Positions 47,566 to 57,074 of a stretch of DNA of 64,000 nucleotides are shown here, in pieces. The notes under the pieces are model-generated. The model did no database searches, had not been told where the DNA came from, and was given only the letters and a program-made list of their open reading frames with translations. Origin of the DNA: Legionella sp. GTDB taxonomy: Bacteria; Pseudomonadota; Gammaproteobacteria; Legionellales; Legionellaceae. Where the stretch lies: contig PEQM01000011.1 of assembly GCA_002786205.1 (NCBI GenBank), forward strand, positions 124,001-188,000, given 5' to 3'. Made by a program: the position numbers and the translations under genes. Numbering within the stretch: the first letter of the stretch is position 1; each line of letters starts with the position of its first letter.

Positions 47566-49165
47566 TGGATAAAATAATTTCCTTTTGTAAAAACAAACGT
47601 TCTGCTTTGCGGCCTTCTTTCTGACATTGCGCGATGAGTTGATTGGATTCAATAATGGGATAGGATTCATCAGTATATTCAATACTAGTGATATAGCCTA
47701 ACCACGGCTCTTGCCCCATGGCATAAACATAAATCTGCGAGCAATCAAAGCAGCGAATAATTTCCATGGCGCGTTCATAATTGGATCCGTTTAAGCGTCG
47801 TGATTGATCCATGCTACGAGTCAAAGTGGAGGGGAATAGCGAACCATAAAGCCAGGAAACAGGAGCACCACTGCATTCCATGCCCAGGAAAATAACATCA
47901 AGATTTGGAATCTCACGTTGTAAATGCTCATACAGTTTAGGTTCTATATTGTCCGAGTCTGCAGCCAATAAGATAGACTTGCCTTGCAAACGAAGCACAT
48001 AGGCCATTTTACTTTGAATATACAGATCACCATGCTCGCCAAAAAATGGGATGCCAAGAATCTCGCCATCTGGCAAAGGCACGTTCTCCATTTCATCCAG
48101 TTCGATAATATGCTGAAATCCCACTTGTTTTAACATCAGTTTCAAGGAGGGATCTTGCAGCGTGCCGGAAGCATTTTTAGGTACGATTATTGTTCCGGTT
48201 TTATAGCGTATTTGCAATAAGTGCTCGAGCATAACGTGATCTTGATGCGCATGCGTTAAAATGATGTAGTCAATGTGCTCGGGTAAGTCGTCATAAGTAA
48301 AGCGCTCAGTATCCGTTTTATAGCCGTAACTTATCATGGGATCTACCAGAATCGTGGTGTTTTTTGATTCGATTAAGACGCAGGCATGACCAAAATAGCG
48401 AATGCGAACTTCATCCCCTGTATAGCGTTTATATTCTTCGTTGACTGGATTTTTTTTATCGGTGAAGAAGGAAAGAAACAGCTCTTTATTCGCGGGGGTG
48501 TCTGCAAAGTGGCGAACAAAAAAAGACAACAATTGTTCTTGAGTCATTCCCTGCTCTCTGCTAGAGAACAGCAGATCCAGTTCTTTACTTTTAAAAGGAA
48601 TATTCCAAACCAGTTCTTGATCGAAAGATAGGCGCGGTGTGCTGAGCACAAAAGAGCGTTGATCGCTTGTTAAAGTCGATAGCAAAATGGATTGAGCCTG
48701 TTCATTATAAAAAGGGCTACGATATAAAAGCCCTTCAATGATCCGAAAATTCGGATGGTTATTCAGATCATAAACCAGCTCCACATAACCTTTTAGTATC
48801 TCAGGTATCTCCGGGTAATAGCTAAGCAAAGAATGGCCATTAGCTTGTTGCAGGAGTTGGTTTAATTGGATAAGACCATTGGCTAATTCAAGCAGTTCAC
48901 TATCTTGCATGCTTTCCAGATAAGCTTTTACTTCGGGAACCCTGTTTTGGCCATTAAAATCCATAAAGGGACCACCACGCATGTTGGGATCACGCACTGC
49001 GTTTTCATGCATTTTCGGCATTTGGATGTATGAGCGCAGCATACTCATATGCGATTTTAAAGTAATTAAAGCCAGTGTTGCTGGAGAAATTAACATCGGC
49101 CATGCATACCAACGATGGATTAGGGGCTCGGCTATCGTGTTGGATTTTAAATAGTAAAGGGTCAT
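47558..49165 (-). CDS. CmlA-like diiron beta-hydroxylase acting on carrier-bound amino acids
   Basis: The 535-aa protein has an N-terminal ~245-residue all-alpha/beta domain starting with AEPLIHRWYAWP and a C-terminal metallo-beta-lactamase fold. The metal motif HAHQDH is at 305-310; Glu377 (in FFGEHGD) stands where ordinary MBL hydrolases have their third His, and Asp403 follows in AADSDN. This Glu, the extra N-terminal domain, the length and the YVYAMGQEPWL block point to the CmlA family, which beta-hydroxylates an amino acid held on an NRPS carrier (p-aminophenylalanine in chloramphenicol biosynthesis). Start and stop overlap its neighbours (TAATG). The phenylalanine-like A domain in the locus is a natural candidate for its substrate. 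A plain MBL hydrolase is the alternative. Confidence 0.75.
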   Translation of the reverse strand: MTLYYLKSNTIAEPLIHRWYAWPMLISPATLALITLKSHMSMLRSYIQMPKMHENAVRDPNMRGGPFMDFNGQNRVPEVKAYLESMQDSELLELANGLIQLNQLLQQANGHSLLSYYPEIPEILKGYVELVYDLNNHPNFRIIEGLLYRSPFYNEQAQSILLSTLTSDQRSFVLSTPRLSFDQELVWNIPFKSKELDLLFSSREQGMTQEQLLSFFVRHFADTPANKELFLSFFTDKKNPVNEEYKRYTGDEVRIRYFGHACVLIESKNTTILVDPMISYGYKTDTERFTYDDLPEHIDYIILTHAHQDHVMLEHLLQIRYKTGTIIVPKNASGTLQDPSLKLMLKQVGFQHIIELDEMENVPLPDGEILGIPFFGEHGDLYIQSKMAYVLRLQGKSILLAADSDNIEPKLYEHLQREIPNLDVIFLGMECSGAPVSWLYGSLFPSTLTRSMDQSRRLNGSNYERAMEIIRCFDCSQIYVYAMGQEPWLGYITSIEYTDESYPIIESNQLIAQCQKEGRKAERLFLQKEIILSNE

Positions 49166-52107
49166 TATAATTCACTCCCGTCTAATAATAGCTCTTCATC
49201 AAAAGAAACCTTTGTTATTGGTGTTTGATGTTTTGCGGTACAAAAATTTAAAAATTGACTAAACGTTGGGTATTGATATAAATGCACGACCTGTACTTCA
49301 GCTCTGAGCACTTCGGGTAAGAGATCGATGAAATGAATTGCTGATAAAGAATGTCCGCCTTGATTAAAAAAGTGCGCAGCATCGTTATTGGGTTCCGCTC
49401 CTAATGCTTGTTTCCATGCTTTTTTGATCTGAGCACGGAGATCTTGGGATTCGTGAACGGATTCAGCATTCGATGTTGCAGGTGCTGCTGGTGTTTTGGG
49501 TCGTTCAAGCCAATAGCGTTTTAAATCCCAGCTGTATGTAGGCAATGGAATTCGTCGGTGTTGCTCTTTATATTGTAACGAGAAGCCCTGTTGCCACAAA
49601 AAGCCTAAAGTTTTTTGTTGTTGTACCCTATCATCGTGCGCATCAAAAGGATGGCGTAGAGTATTGGTTACCTGGTTAATGCCTTGTTGGGTGACGAAAC
49701 TGTACAAAGTTCGTCCCGGTCCTACTTCAAGGAATAATGGTGCCCCTTGTTGCTGAAGCAGCTCTATTCCTTGTTTAAATTTCACACTTTGCCTTAATTG
49801 ACTTACCCAGTAATCGACGGAACAGGCTTCTTCATTGCTCAACCAGGTTCCGGTCACATTACTGATCATCGGAATAGTTGGTGCGCTGCGTTTAACCGAA
49901 GCGACTTCCTGCCTAAAGGCATCCAGTATTGGATCTAGCATGCGAGAGTGGAAGGCATGAGAGGTATGTAGTCGTTGGAAATGCAGTTGACGTTCTTGCA
50001 ACTGATGTTCTATTAGAGTCATCGCTTCATCCGTACCAGCAATAACGGTGTTGATTGGCGAATTTTCCAAAGCAATGTCTACCGAATCAGGGAGCCAGCT
50101 GCGCAACGTATTGGCTGATGCATGCACTGCAATCATCGTTCCTTTAGGCAAGCTTTGCACCAGGCGCCCACGCAAAGCAATTAAACGAGCAACCTCAGAT
50201 AAAGTAAACACACCAGCTAAAGTCGCTGCGACGTATTCGCCTATACTATGCCCAAGTAGCGCTTTGGGTTTTAATCCTTTGGCAATCAATGATTGCGCTA
50301 AAGCGTATTCAATAGCAAATAAAGCGGGTTGTGCTACAGCAGTTTGCTGCAATTGCAGCGCGCTGGCTTCGTTTTCTTCTTGCGGATGGATGCAGGCTCG
50401 CAGATCATAGCTTAGATAAGGAGAAAATGCCTCGATGACAGCATCAAAGGCTTGAGCAAAATCAGGGTCTGCACACAAGCCTCGTCCCATGCCAGGATAT
50501 TGTGCGCCTTGGCCTGAGAACATAAAAACTAAAGCAGGTGCTTGTGCGACAGGCTTGATAGTTGATACGTCGATTGATTGTGCTTGTTCAATCCACTGTT
50601 CCAGATCTTCTGCAACGATACAGGCTCTGTACGACATCGCCTCCCTGCCTACTCGCAAGGTATAAGCCATGTCTTGCATGGATGTTTCAGGATGGCGTAA
50701 GCAGTGTTCGATAAGGTGGTTGATATTGTTTTGCAAGGCAGTGCGAGTCCGTCCCGATATCATTGATAAAACAGGTTGTGTGGTAGCTTTTGGAGCTTTG
50801 TATTGGGGAGCCTCTTGCAAAATTACATGCGCATTGGTCCCACCTACGCCAAAAGCACTGACACCAACACAGCGTGGTAAATGGTTATCTGGCCAGGCAC
50901 GTACTGCGGTATTAATATAAAAAGGGCTCTTTTCCAATGATATTTTCGGATTAAGTTCGGAGAAATTCAAAGAAGGGGGGATTTTGCCATGGTAGAGTGC
51001 CAGGCTGGCTCTGAGAAGGCTCGCAATGCCTGCGGCAACATCCAGGTGACCTATATTGCTTTTTAATGAGACCAAAGCACAGTGTTGTTCTTGCATGTCA
51101 TAAGGAGCAAAGGCTTTTTTTAAGGCAGCTATCTCGATAGGATCGCCTAGAATAGTACCGGTACCATGCGTTTCAATATAGGCAATAGAACAAGGGTCTA
51201 CTTCGGCCATATTCAAGGCCTCTTGAATTACTGCGCTTTGCTGGGCTGCATTGGGCGCGGTATAACCCACTTTTTGTGCGCCATCATTATTAATTGCTGA
51301 GCCACGAATGACGGAGTAAATGGTATCGCCATCACGTAGAGCATCACCTAATAATTTTAATACGACTGTACCCACCCCATTACTTTTTATCGTTCCCTGT
51401 GCTTTTTTATCGAAAGCATAACAGTGACCATCAGCTGAACCAATCATTTCTTTACGGTATAAATAACCTTGCTCTTGAGGAATGCTAATAGAGACACCAC
51501 CCGCCAGTGCCATATCACATTCACCATTTAGTAAACTTTGCACGGCATAATGTACGCAGACCAAAGAACTCGAACAACCGGTCTGAACCGTGACGCTGGG
51601 ACCTTTTAAATTAAATAAATAGGAGATACGTGTGGCAAGAAAATCTTTATCATTGGCTAGCAAAACCTGATATTCATCCAGCAAGGGGAGACAGTCGGGA
51701 TTCCCTAAAATCTGGTGGATTAAATACAAGCTCATGCCGGTACTGGCAAATACCCCGACCCGTTTTTGTATCTGCCTGGGGGCATAGCCCGCATGCTCTA
51801 GAGCTTCCCAGGCACAGAGCAATAACATGCGATGCTGCGGATCAAGCAGGGTTGCCTCCTGTTCGGACAAAGAAAAAAATTCAGCGTCAAATAAATCAAT
51901 ATGTTCTAAAATTCCTTTGACGCGAATGTAATCTGGATGAGTTAACAAGCCTTCATTGACCCCCGCAGCCCTTAATTCTTCTAATGAAAAATGATGCAAC
52001 GATTCCTTGTACTCACAAGAATTAAGCCATAATTGTTGAGGTGATGAGGCTCCGGGAAAACGGCCGCCAAGACCAATCACTGCAATATCTTCTTCTCGAT
52101 GCATCAT
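49165..52107 (-). CDS. Type I polyketide synthase module KS-AT-ACP
   Basis: About 980 aa: KS (1-430) with Cys178 (QTGCSSSL), His314 (ETHGTGT) and His354 (NIGHLD); KS-AT linker; AT (about 520-815) with FSGQGAQYPGMG, Ser621 in GHSIGEY and the SHAFH motif that marks malonyl-CoA choice; post-AT linker with LPTYSWDLKRYWLE; ACP with Ser920 in GGHS. No reductive domain, so it should add a beta-keto two-carbon unit. It is the only protein in the window with an AT. The gene touches the NRPS stop upstream (TGATG); GTG at 52110 or ATG at 52104 are alternative starts. The following NRPS with an N-terminal C domain could accept its chain. Confidence 0.93.
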   Translation of the reverse strand: MMHREEDIAVIGLGGRFPGASSPQQLWLNSCEYKESLHHFSLEELRAAGVNEGLLTHPDYIRVKGILEHIDLFDAEFFSLSEQEATLLDPQHRMLLLCAWEALEHAGYAPRQIQKRVGVFASTGMSLYLIHQILGNPDCLPLLDEYQVLLANDKDFLATRISYLFNLKGPSVTVQTGCSSSLVCVHYAVQSLLNGECDMALAGGVSISIPQEQGYLYRKEMIGSADGHCYAFDKKAQGTIKSNGVGTVVLKLLGDALRDGDTIYSVIRGSAINNDGAQKVGYTAPNAAQQSAVIQEALNMAEVDPCSIAYIETHGTGTILGDPIEIAALKKAFAPYDMQEQHCALVSLKSNIGHLDVAAGIASLLRASLALYHGKIPPSLNFSELNPKISLEKSPFYINTAVRAWPDNHLPRCVGVSAFGVGGTNAHVILQEAPQYKAPKATTQPVLSMISGRTRTALQNNINHLIEHCLRHPETSMQDMAYTLRVGREAMSYRACIVAEDLEQWIEQAQSIDVSTIKPVAQAPALVFMFSGQGAQYPGMGRGLCADPDFAQAFDAVIEAFSPYLSYDLRACIHPQEENEASALQLQQTAVAQPALFAIEYALAQSLIAKGLKPKALLGHSIGEYVAATLAGVFTLSEVARLIALRGRLVQSLPKGTMIAVHASANTLRSWLPDSVDIALENSPINTVIAGTDEAMTLIEHQLQERQLHFQRLHTSHAFHSRMLDPILDAFRQEVASVKRSAPTIPMISNVTGTWLSNEEACSVDYWVSQLRQSVKFKQGIELLQQQGAPLFLEVGPGRTLYSFVTQQGINQVTNTLRHPFDAHDDRVQQQKTLGFLWQQGFSLQYKEQHRRIPLPTYSWDLKRYWLERPKTPAAPATSNAESVHESQDLRAQIKKAWKQALGAEPNNDAAHFFNQGGHSLSAIHFIDLLPEVLRAEVQVVHLYQYPTFSQFLNFCTAKHQTPITKVSFDEELLLDGSEL

Positions 52108-55100
52108 CACTCCACTTCAATCAAATCACGAGCCATTTTTCGTTTATCACGCAAGGAAACACGTTTTTGTTGAGGTGCTGTGGCTGTGCTCACCTCGTTG
52201 TCAACGGTTAAATAGGACACCAGTGCGCGAATCGTCGGATATTGGAACAAGGTGACTATCTCCAGTTGGCGTAGTATGTCGTCTTGTCCTTTAAAGGCCT
52301 CTTGTAAGCGTTCCAATACAAGGATTAATTTTAATGAATTGCCTCCAACTTCAAAAAAATTATCATCCTGAGTCACTTGTTGGTGCTCTAATATGTCACA
52401 CCATATTTGCGTTATCTGAGTGGCTATTTCATTATTAATTGGCTCTTGCTGTACTACCGTAGCATTGTTGGTCGCCGGATTCCATTTCGGTAGCTCCGCC
52501 TTGTCCACTTTGCCATTACTATTCAATGGATAAGAATCCAAAACAAAGATCCCATCGGGTAACATATAATCCGGTAATCGATGAGCCAACTGGCGTCTGA
52601 CCGATGCAGTATCACAAATGGTACCTGGCTTGACGAGTACATAGGCCACCAGCATTTGTTCTGGTTTTTGCAGCACCAGAACCGCATCTAAAATGTCGTT
52701 TAAATCACGCAGAGCCTGTTCTATTTCCGATAGTTCAATGCGATGACCGCGTAGCTTAACCTGATTATCAACGCGTCCTACAAATTTAATCAGCCCCTCA
52801 TCGTCATAAAAACACACATCACCGGTGCGATACAGTTTGTTTGTAGCTAATTCAGGAAAGGGATTGTCGATAAATTGGGTTTGCGTTAACTGTGCCTGAT
52901 TCAAATAACCTTTAGCTAAGCCTGGACCGCCAAGATAGAGCTCTCCTTTCACCTGCTTAGGGCAAATCTGTAGTTGCGGATTAAGAATAACTGCGCAGGT
53001 ATTACTGATAGCGCGCCCCAGCGGTAAAGTGGATGCTGGATTAAAATCATCAGGAATCAAGTACGATAAGGCGTAAGTTGTACACTCGGTTGGTCCATAA
53101 ATATTGCTTAAAGCACACTGAGGAAAGCGAGTCTTGAAGCGTTGAACATGATCAATAGACGCCACCTCACCACCAAAAAGGATTTGTTTTAGCGAGGCCA
53201 TGGCTTCCAGTTTGTGTTCTACCAATAAATTAAATAATTGAGTCGTCACAAAGAGAGTGGTAATTTTGTAGTCCATTAAATATTGAGCCATTTTACCCAG
53301 CTCTGGCACGCCATGAGGCATTAAGACTAGCGACGCTCCGTTTAGTAAACTGCCCCATATATCAAAAGTTGATCCGTCAAAGGCTAGAGGACTTACTTGT
53401 AATAAACGCTGCTCTTCATTTAAAAGTACATAGTCAGGTTCATGTACCAAACGAATGACACCAGCCTGAGTTGCCATTACGCCTTTCGGTTGACCTGTCG
53501 AACCGGAGGTATAAACCACATAACAGACATCTTCTGCTGTGGTTTCGATGACGTCCATAGTCATAGGATAGCTGTTTAGTGATTCTTGAATCTCGTCTAA
53601 CTGGATTAAGAACAACATAGGTGACAGCGGAAGTTTATCGGAAGATCTGGTATTGGTGAGGATTAAATTAAGCGCTGAATCCTGAATAACGTAATCCAAT
53701 CGTTCTGTTGGCCATGCGGGATCCATCGGTACATAGTAACCACCCGATTTTACTATGGCGAGCATGCTCACTATCGCGTCCACATCACGCTCTAAAAGCA
53801 AACCAACAGGTGTTGAAGCTTGCACTCCATAACTGACTAATAGATTGGCTAATTGATTCACTCTCTCGTTTAATTCTTTATAAGATAAACTAAGCTCAGG
53901 CGTCATGAGCGCAATTTTATCGAGATAGCGATGAACCATCTGTTCAAAACAGGCAGCCAGAGTAGTTGGCACCGGAAGGGCGTGGCTGGTTTGGTTTAGT
54001 TCAGTCAAATAATAATGACGCTCTTGTAACGATAAAAGAGGCATAGTGCCTACTGCATGATTTAGATGCTCTTGGAATGAAGTGAGAATAATAGAATAAT
54101 GCTGAATCATCTGCTCGATGGTACGGCTCTCGAAGAGATCGGTATTATACTCTACTATAGAAACCAATTTATCAGCGCGTTCGACCAAAGAAATCGTCAA
54201 ATCAAATTTGGCTATATTGCGATCGAACTCATGGACATCGAGGCTTAAACCATTCAATTCTAAATTCGTATCCAGCGCATTTTGCAAGCTGAACAAGACC
54301 TGAAAGAAAGGATGACGATTTAACTGACGTTGCGGCTTTAAGGTGTCTACCAGTTTATCAAAGGGTACTTGTTGATGTTCCAGGCTCTCCAATACGGTTT
54401 GACGCACTTGTTGCAATAGCTCGTGCACCATCATGGTGGACGTGACATGATGACGCGTCACCAGTGAGTTAACAAAGAAACCTAAGGAGTTGCTGAGCTC
54501 ATCCATGGGGCGGTTAGCGGATAAAATACCAAGACAAAAGTCTTCTTGCTGACCATAGCGATAAAGTAAAATATCAAAAGCGGCCAGGAGCACCATAAAC
54601 AAAGAGCAACCTTGGTTATTAGCCACTGATTTTAGTTGATCAACTACTGCTGATGACAGTTCCCACTGATAAAAAGAGCCCTTATAGGTTTGCAGTTCGC
54701 CACGTGGTCTGTCATAGGGCAGCGCAATCGTATCCGGTGCATCTAATAAACGTTCACGCCAATAGCTCAGATCATTTTGCAATGACTGCTCTCGTTGCCA
54801 ACAACTAAAATCGGCATATTGAACAGGAGTCGGCAACGAGGGAAGTGGCGTATTATTTTTGTAGGCATTATAAAGTAAGGATAACTCCTGCATCAGTATG
54901 TTTAGCGACCAGGCATCCGAGGCTATATGGTGCTGAGTGACCATTAAAATGCATTCTGCAGGGTTTAGTACAAAGACCTTCATTCGAATCATTAAATCTT
55001 TTGTCAAATCGAAAGATTGGTTTGCTTCCGTCTGCAAAAGCCGCTTTAATTCAACAGGATCAGCTACTTGCTCGACCGGAATATGGACAGCATAATCCTC

Positions 55101-57074
55101 AGCGATCTGCTGAGTTAATTGGTGATTTACCATTGCATAGGTTGTTCTTAAAATTTCATGCCGTTTTACTATCGTTCGCACACTTTCTTCCAGGGCAGAA
55201 ATATGAAGTTCGCCCTTAATCTCGATAACTATGGGAATATTAGAAATCGGCAGGTTTTTTTCCGCATGCTGCAGATACCATAGACGCTCTTGTCCATAGG
55301 ACAAAGGAATATTTATCGGTCTTGCAACAGGGAGCCATCCTGTAGCTTGCGGTTTTTGTTTTGCTCGTTCGGCAATGAGACGCGCTTGTTCGGCTAGCGT
55401 TGGATAACGGAATAACTCTTCCAAATACAGCTCAATGGCATACTGCGCTTTTATTTTTGCTAGCAAACGTGCGGCTAGTAACGAATGACCACCAACATAG
55501 AAAAAATGTGTCTCTTTGTTTAGTGAGGCTTCGGGTAAAAGAGTTTGCCATATTTGTGCCAGTTCACGTTCCAGTTCACTTAGGCATTCTGGTGACTCAG
55601 CTCTAACTGTCAGTAAAGGTTCGGGTAGGGCGGCGCGATCAATTTTTCCATTGGCATTTAAGGGAAAGGCATCGAGAACGGTAAGCCACTTCGGTACCAT
55701 ATAATCGGGTAGGCGTTCTGCCAACCACTTGCGAAGCTCATCAACTGGAGGAGCGCTTGGATTGTTCAGCGTATAATAACCTGCCAAAGCCTGTTCTTGT
55801 TGATTCACAGTAACTGCCATCACATAAGCTTGTTGTATATCGGAATGGGATTGCAACGTATTGATAATTTCATCCAATTCGATTCTAAAGCCATGAATTT
55901 TCATTTGCTGATCAATACGGCCTAAGTATTCATATTCATTATTATGATTTAAACGAGCTAAATCGCCTGTTCGGTAGGCAGGAATTAATTGTCCATCAAT
56001 ATCTAAAGTGACATAGCGCTGCCTGGTTTCTTCAGGTTTTTGACAGTAACCTTGCGTGACGCCAGGCCCTGCGAGATAGATCTCGCCTCGGGCTAAACGT
56101 GGTGTGGGCAGTTGGTGTTTATCAAGAAGATATAAGGTCGTTTTGCTTATTGCTTGGCCAATGGGAACCATAACACGATCAACCTGTGCGGATGCTAAAT
56201 ACCAGGTTGAATAAGTCGTGGTTTCAGAAGGGCCATATAAATTATACACACGAGAGACTTGGGTTGTTTGGTATAATTCATCGACAAGATTTTGTTCTAA
56301 TGCCTCACCTGCCAGATTGATGGTTTCTACTGAGTCAGGAATAGCAGTATGGGCAAGCAAGGCGCGTGCTGCAGAAGGTACGGTATTGATTAAAGAAATA
56401 GGTAACGGAGGGCATTGATCAATAAGAGTCAATGCATTTTCCACTAAAACGACGCAACCGCCTGCAACTAAGGGAACAAACATTTCAAAAATCGACAAAT
56501 CAAAGCATACCGCAGTCGATGCAAGCGTGTAACTCAATGTGTTTTGGTCAAAAAAGGAGATTGCCCACTCAATCAAAGACAGAACATTACCTTGGGATAT
56601 CATGACGCCTTTTGGCGCTCCTGTAGAACCTGAGGTATAGATAATATAAGCCAGATCGTCTACGCCAGCAGGAGAAGAGGGCAGGCTTGCCTGGTCTTCG
56701 ACAAGCATCTGGCTGTAAGGCGACAAAAGTACGGTCTGCTCGTAAGCTTCCTCAGCAATCAAATAGTGGCATTGGCTGTTTTCAATGATGCTTTGATTTC
56801 TTATTCGCGGATTACGAGGATACAAAGGCACGTACACAGCACCTATCGAAAATATAGCCAAAATAGCGACTATTAAATGGCTCGTTCTGGGTAAAAGAAC
56901 GCCGATACGATCCTCAGCCTGTACTCCTTGGGATATCAAATATTGACGATAAGACGCTATTTCGCGCGCCAATTCACCATAAGTTAACTGGCGATCGCAG
57001 GCCCATAACGCCATTGAAGATGAGTAGTGTGTAAAACTGGTTTGGAGCAAATTCCATAAATTACTGTGCTTCAT
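52107..57074 (-). CDS. Non-ribosomal peptide synthetase A-T-C-A-T
   Basis: About 1655 aa counted from the ATG at 57074, which overlaps the upstream PKS stop by 14 bases and has AAGGGG in place; a GTG two codons earlier is possible. Order: A1 (1-485), T1 (Ser531), C (588-1018, HHIASDA from 715), A2 (1035-1530), T2 (Ser1580), then a basic tail of about 25 residues that could dock to the next protein. By hand alignment, A1 reads D192 L193 F196 N230 N253 A255 L279 T287 Y288 K477, which is the classical alanine code DLFNNALTYK. A2 reads DGFFIFITYK, which I cannot match; the first four residues resemble isoleucine codes. It begins with A rather than C, so it looks like a chain starter. Confidence 0.93.
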   Translation of the reverse strand: MKHSNLWNLLQTSFTHYSSSMALWACDRQLTYGELAREIASYRQYLISQGVQAEDRIGVLLPRTSHLIVAILAIFSIGAVYVPLYPRNPRIRNQSIIENSQCHYLIAEEAYEQTVLLSPYSQMLVEDQASLPSSPAGVDDLAYIIYTSGSTGAPKGVMISQGNVLSLIEWAISFFDQNTLSYTLASTAVCFDLSIFEMFVPLVAGGCVVLVENALTLIDQCPPLPISLINTVPSAARALLAHTAIPDSVETINLAGEALEQNLVDELYQTTQVSRVYNLYGPSETTTYSTWYLASAQVDRVMVPIGQAISKTTLYLLDKHQLPTPRLARGEIYLAGPGVTQGYCQKPEETRQRYVTLDIDGQLIPAYRTGDLARLNHNNEYEYLGRIDQQMKIHGFRIELDEIINTLQSHSDIQQAYVMAVTVNQQEQALAGYYTLNNPSAPPVDELRKWLAERLPDYMVPKWLTVLDAFPLNANGKIDRAALPEPLLTVRAESPECLSELERELAQIWQTLLPEASLNKETHFFYVGGHSLLAARLLAKIKAQYAIELYLEELFRYPTLAEQARLIAERAKQKPQATGWLPVARPINIPLSYGQERLWYLQHAEKNLPISNIPIVIEIKGELHISALEESVRTIVKRHEILRTTYAMVNHQLTQQIAEDYAVHIPVEQVADPVELKRLLQTEANQSFDLTKDLMIRMKVFVLNPAECILMVTQHHIASDAWSLNILMQELSLLYNAYKNNTPLPSLPTPVQYADFSCWQREQSLQNDLSYWRERLLDAPDTIALPYDRPRGELQTYKGSFYQWELSSAVVDQLKSVANNQGCSLFMVLLAAFDILLYRYGQQEDFCLGILSANRPMDELSNSLGFFVNSLVTRHHVTSTMMVHELLQQVRQTVLESLEHQQVPFDKLVDTLKPQRQLNRHPFFQVLFSLQNALDTNLELNGLSLDVHEFDRNIAKFDLTISLVERADKLVSIVEYNTDLFESRTIEQMIQHYSIILTSFQEHLNHAVGTMPLLSLQERHYYLTELNQTSHALPVPTTLAACFEQMVHRYLDKIALMTPELSLSYKELNERVNQLANLLVSYGVQASTPVGLLLERDVDAIVSMLAIVKSGGYYVPMDPAWPTERLDYVIQDSALNLILTNTRSSDKLPLSPMLFLIQLDEIQESLNSYPMTMDVIETTAEDVCYVVYTSGSTGQPKGVMATQAGVIRLVHEPDYVLLNEEQRLLQVSPLAFDGSTFDIWGSLLNGASLVLMPHGVPELGKMAQYLMDYKITTLFVTTQLFNLLVEHKLEAMASLKQILFGGEVASIDHVQRFKTRFPQCALSNIYGPTECTTYALSYLIPDDFNPASTLPLGRAISNTCAVILNPQLQICPKQVKGELYLGGPGLAKGYLNQAQLTQTQFIDNPFPELATNKLYRTGDVCFYDDEGLIKFVGRVDNQVKLRGHRIELSEIEQALRDLNDILDAVLVLQKPEQMLVAYVLVKPGTICDTASVRRQLAHRLPDYMLPDGIFVLDSYPLNSNGKVDKAELPKWNPATNNATVVQQEPINNEIATQITQIWCDILEHQQVTQDDNFFEVGGNSLKLILVLERLQEAFKGQDDILRQLEIVTLFQYPTIRALVSYLTVDNEVSTATAPQQKRVSLRDKRKMARDLIEVE

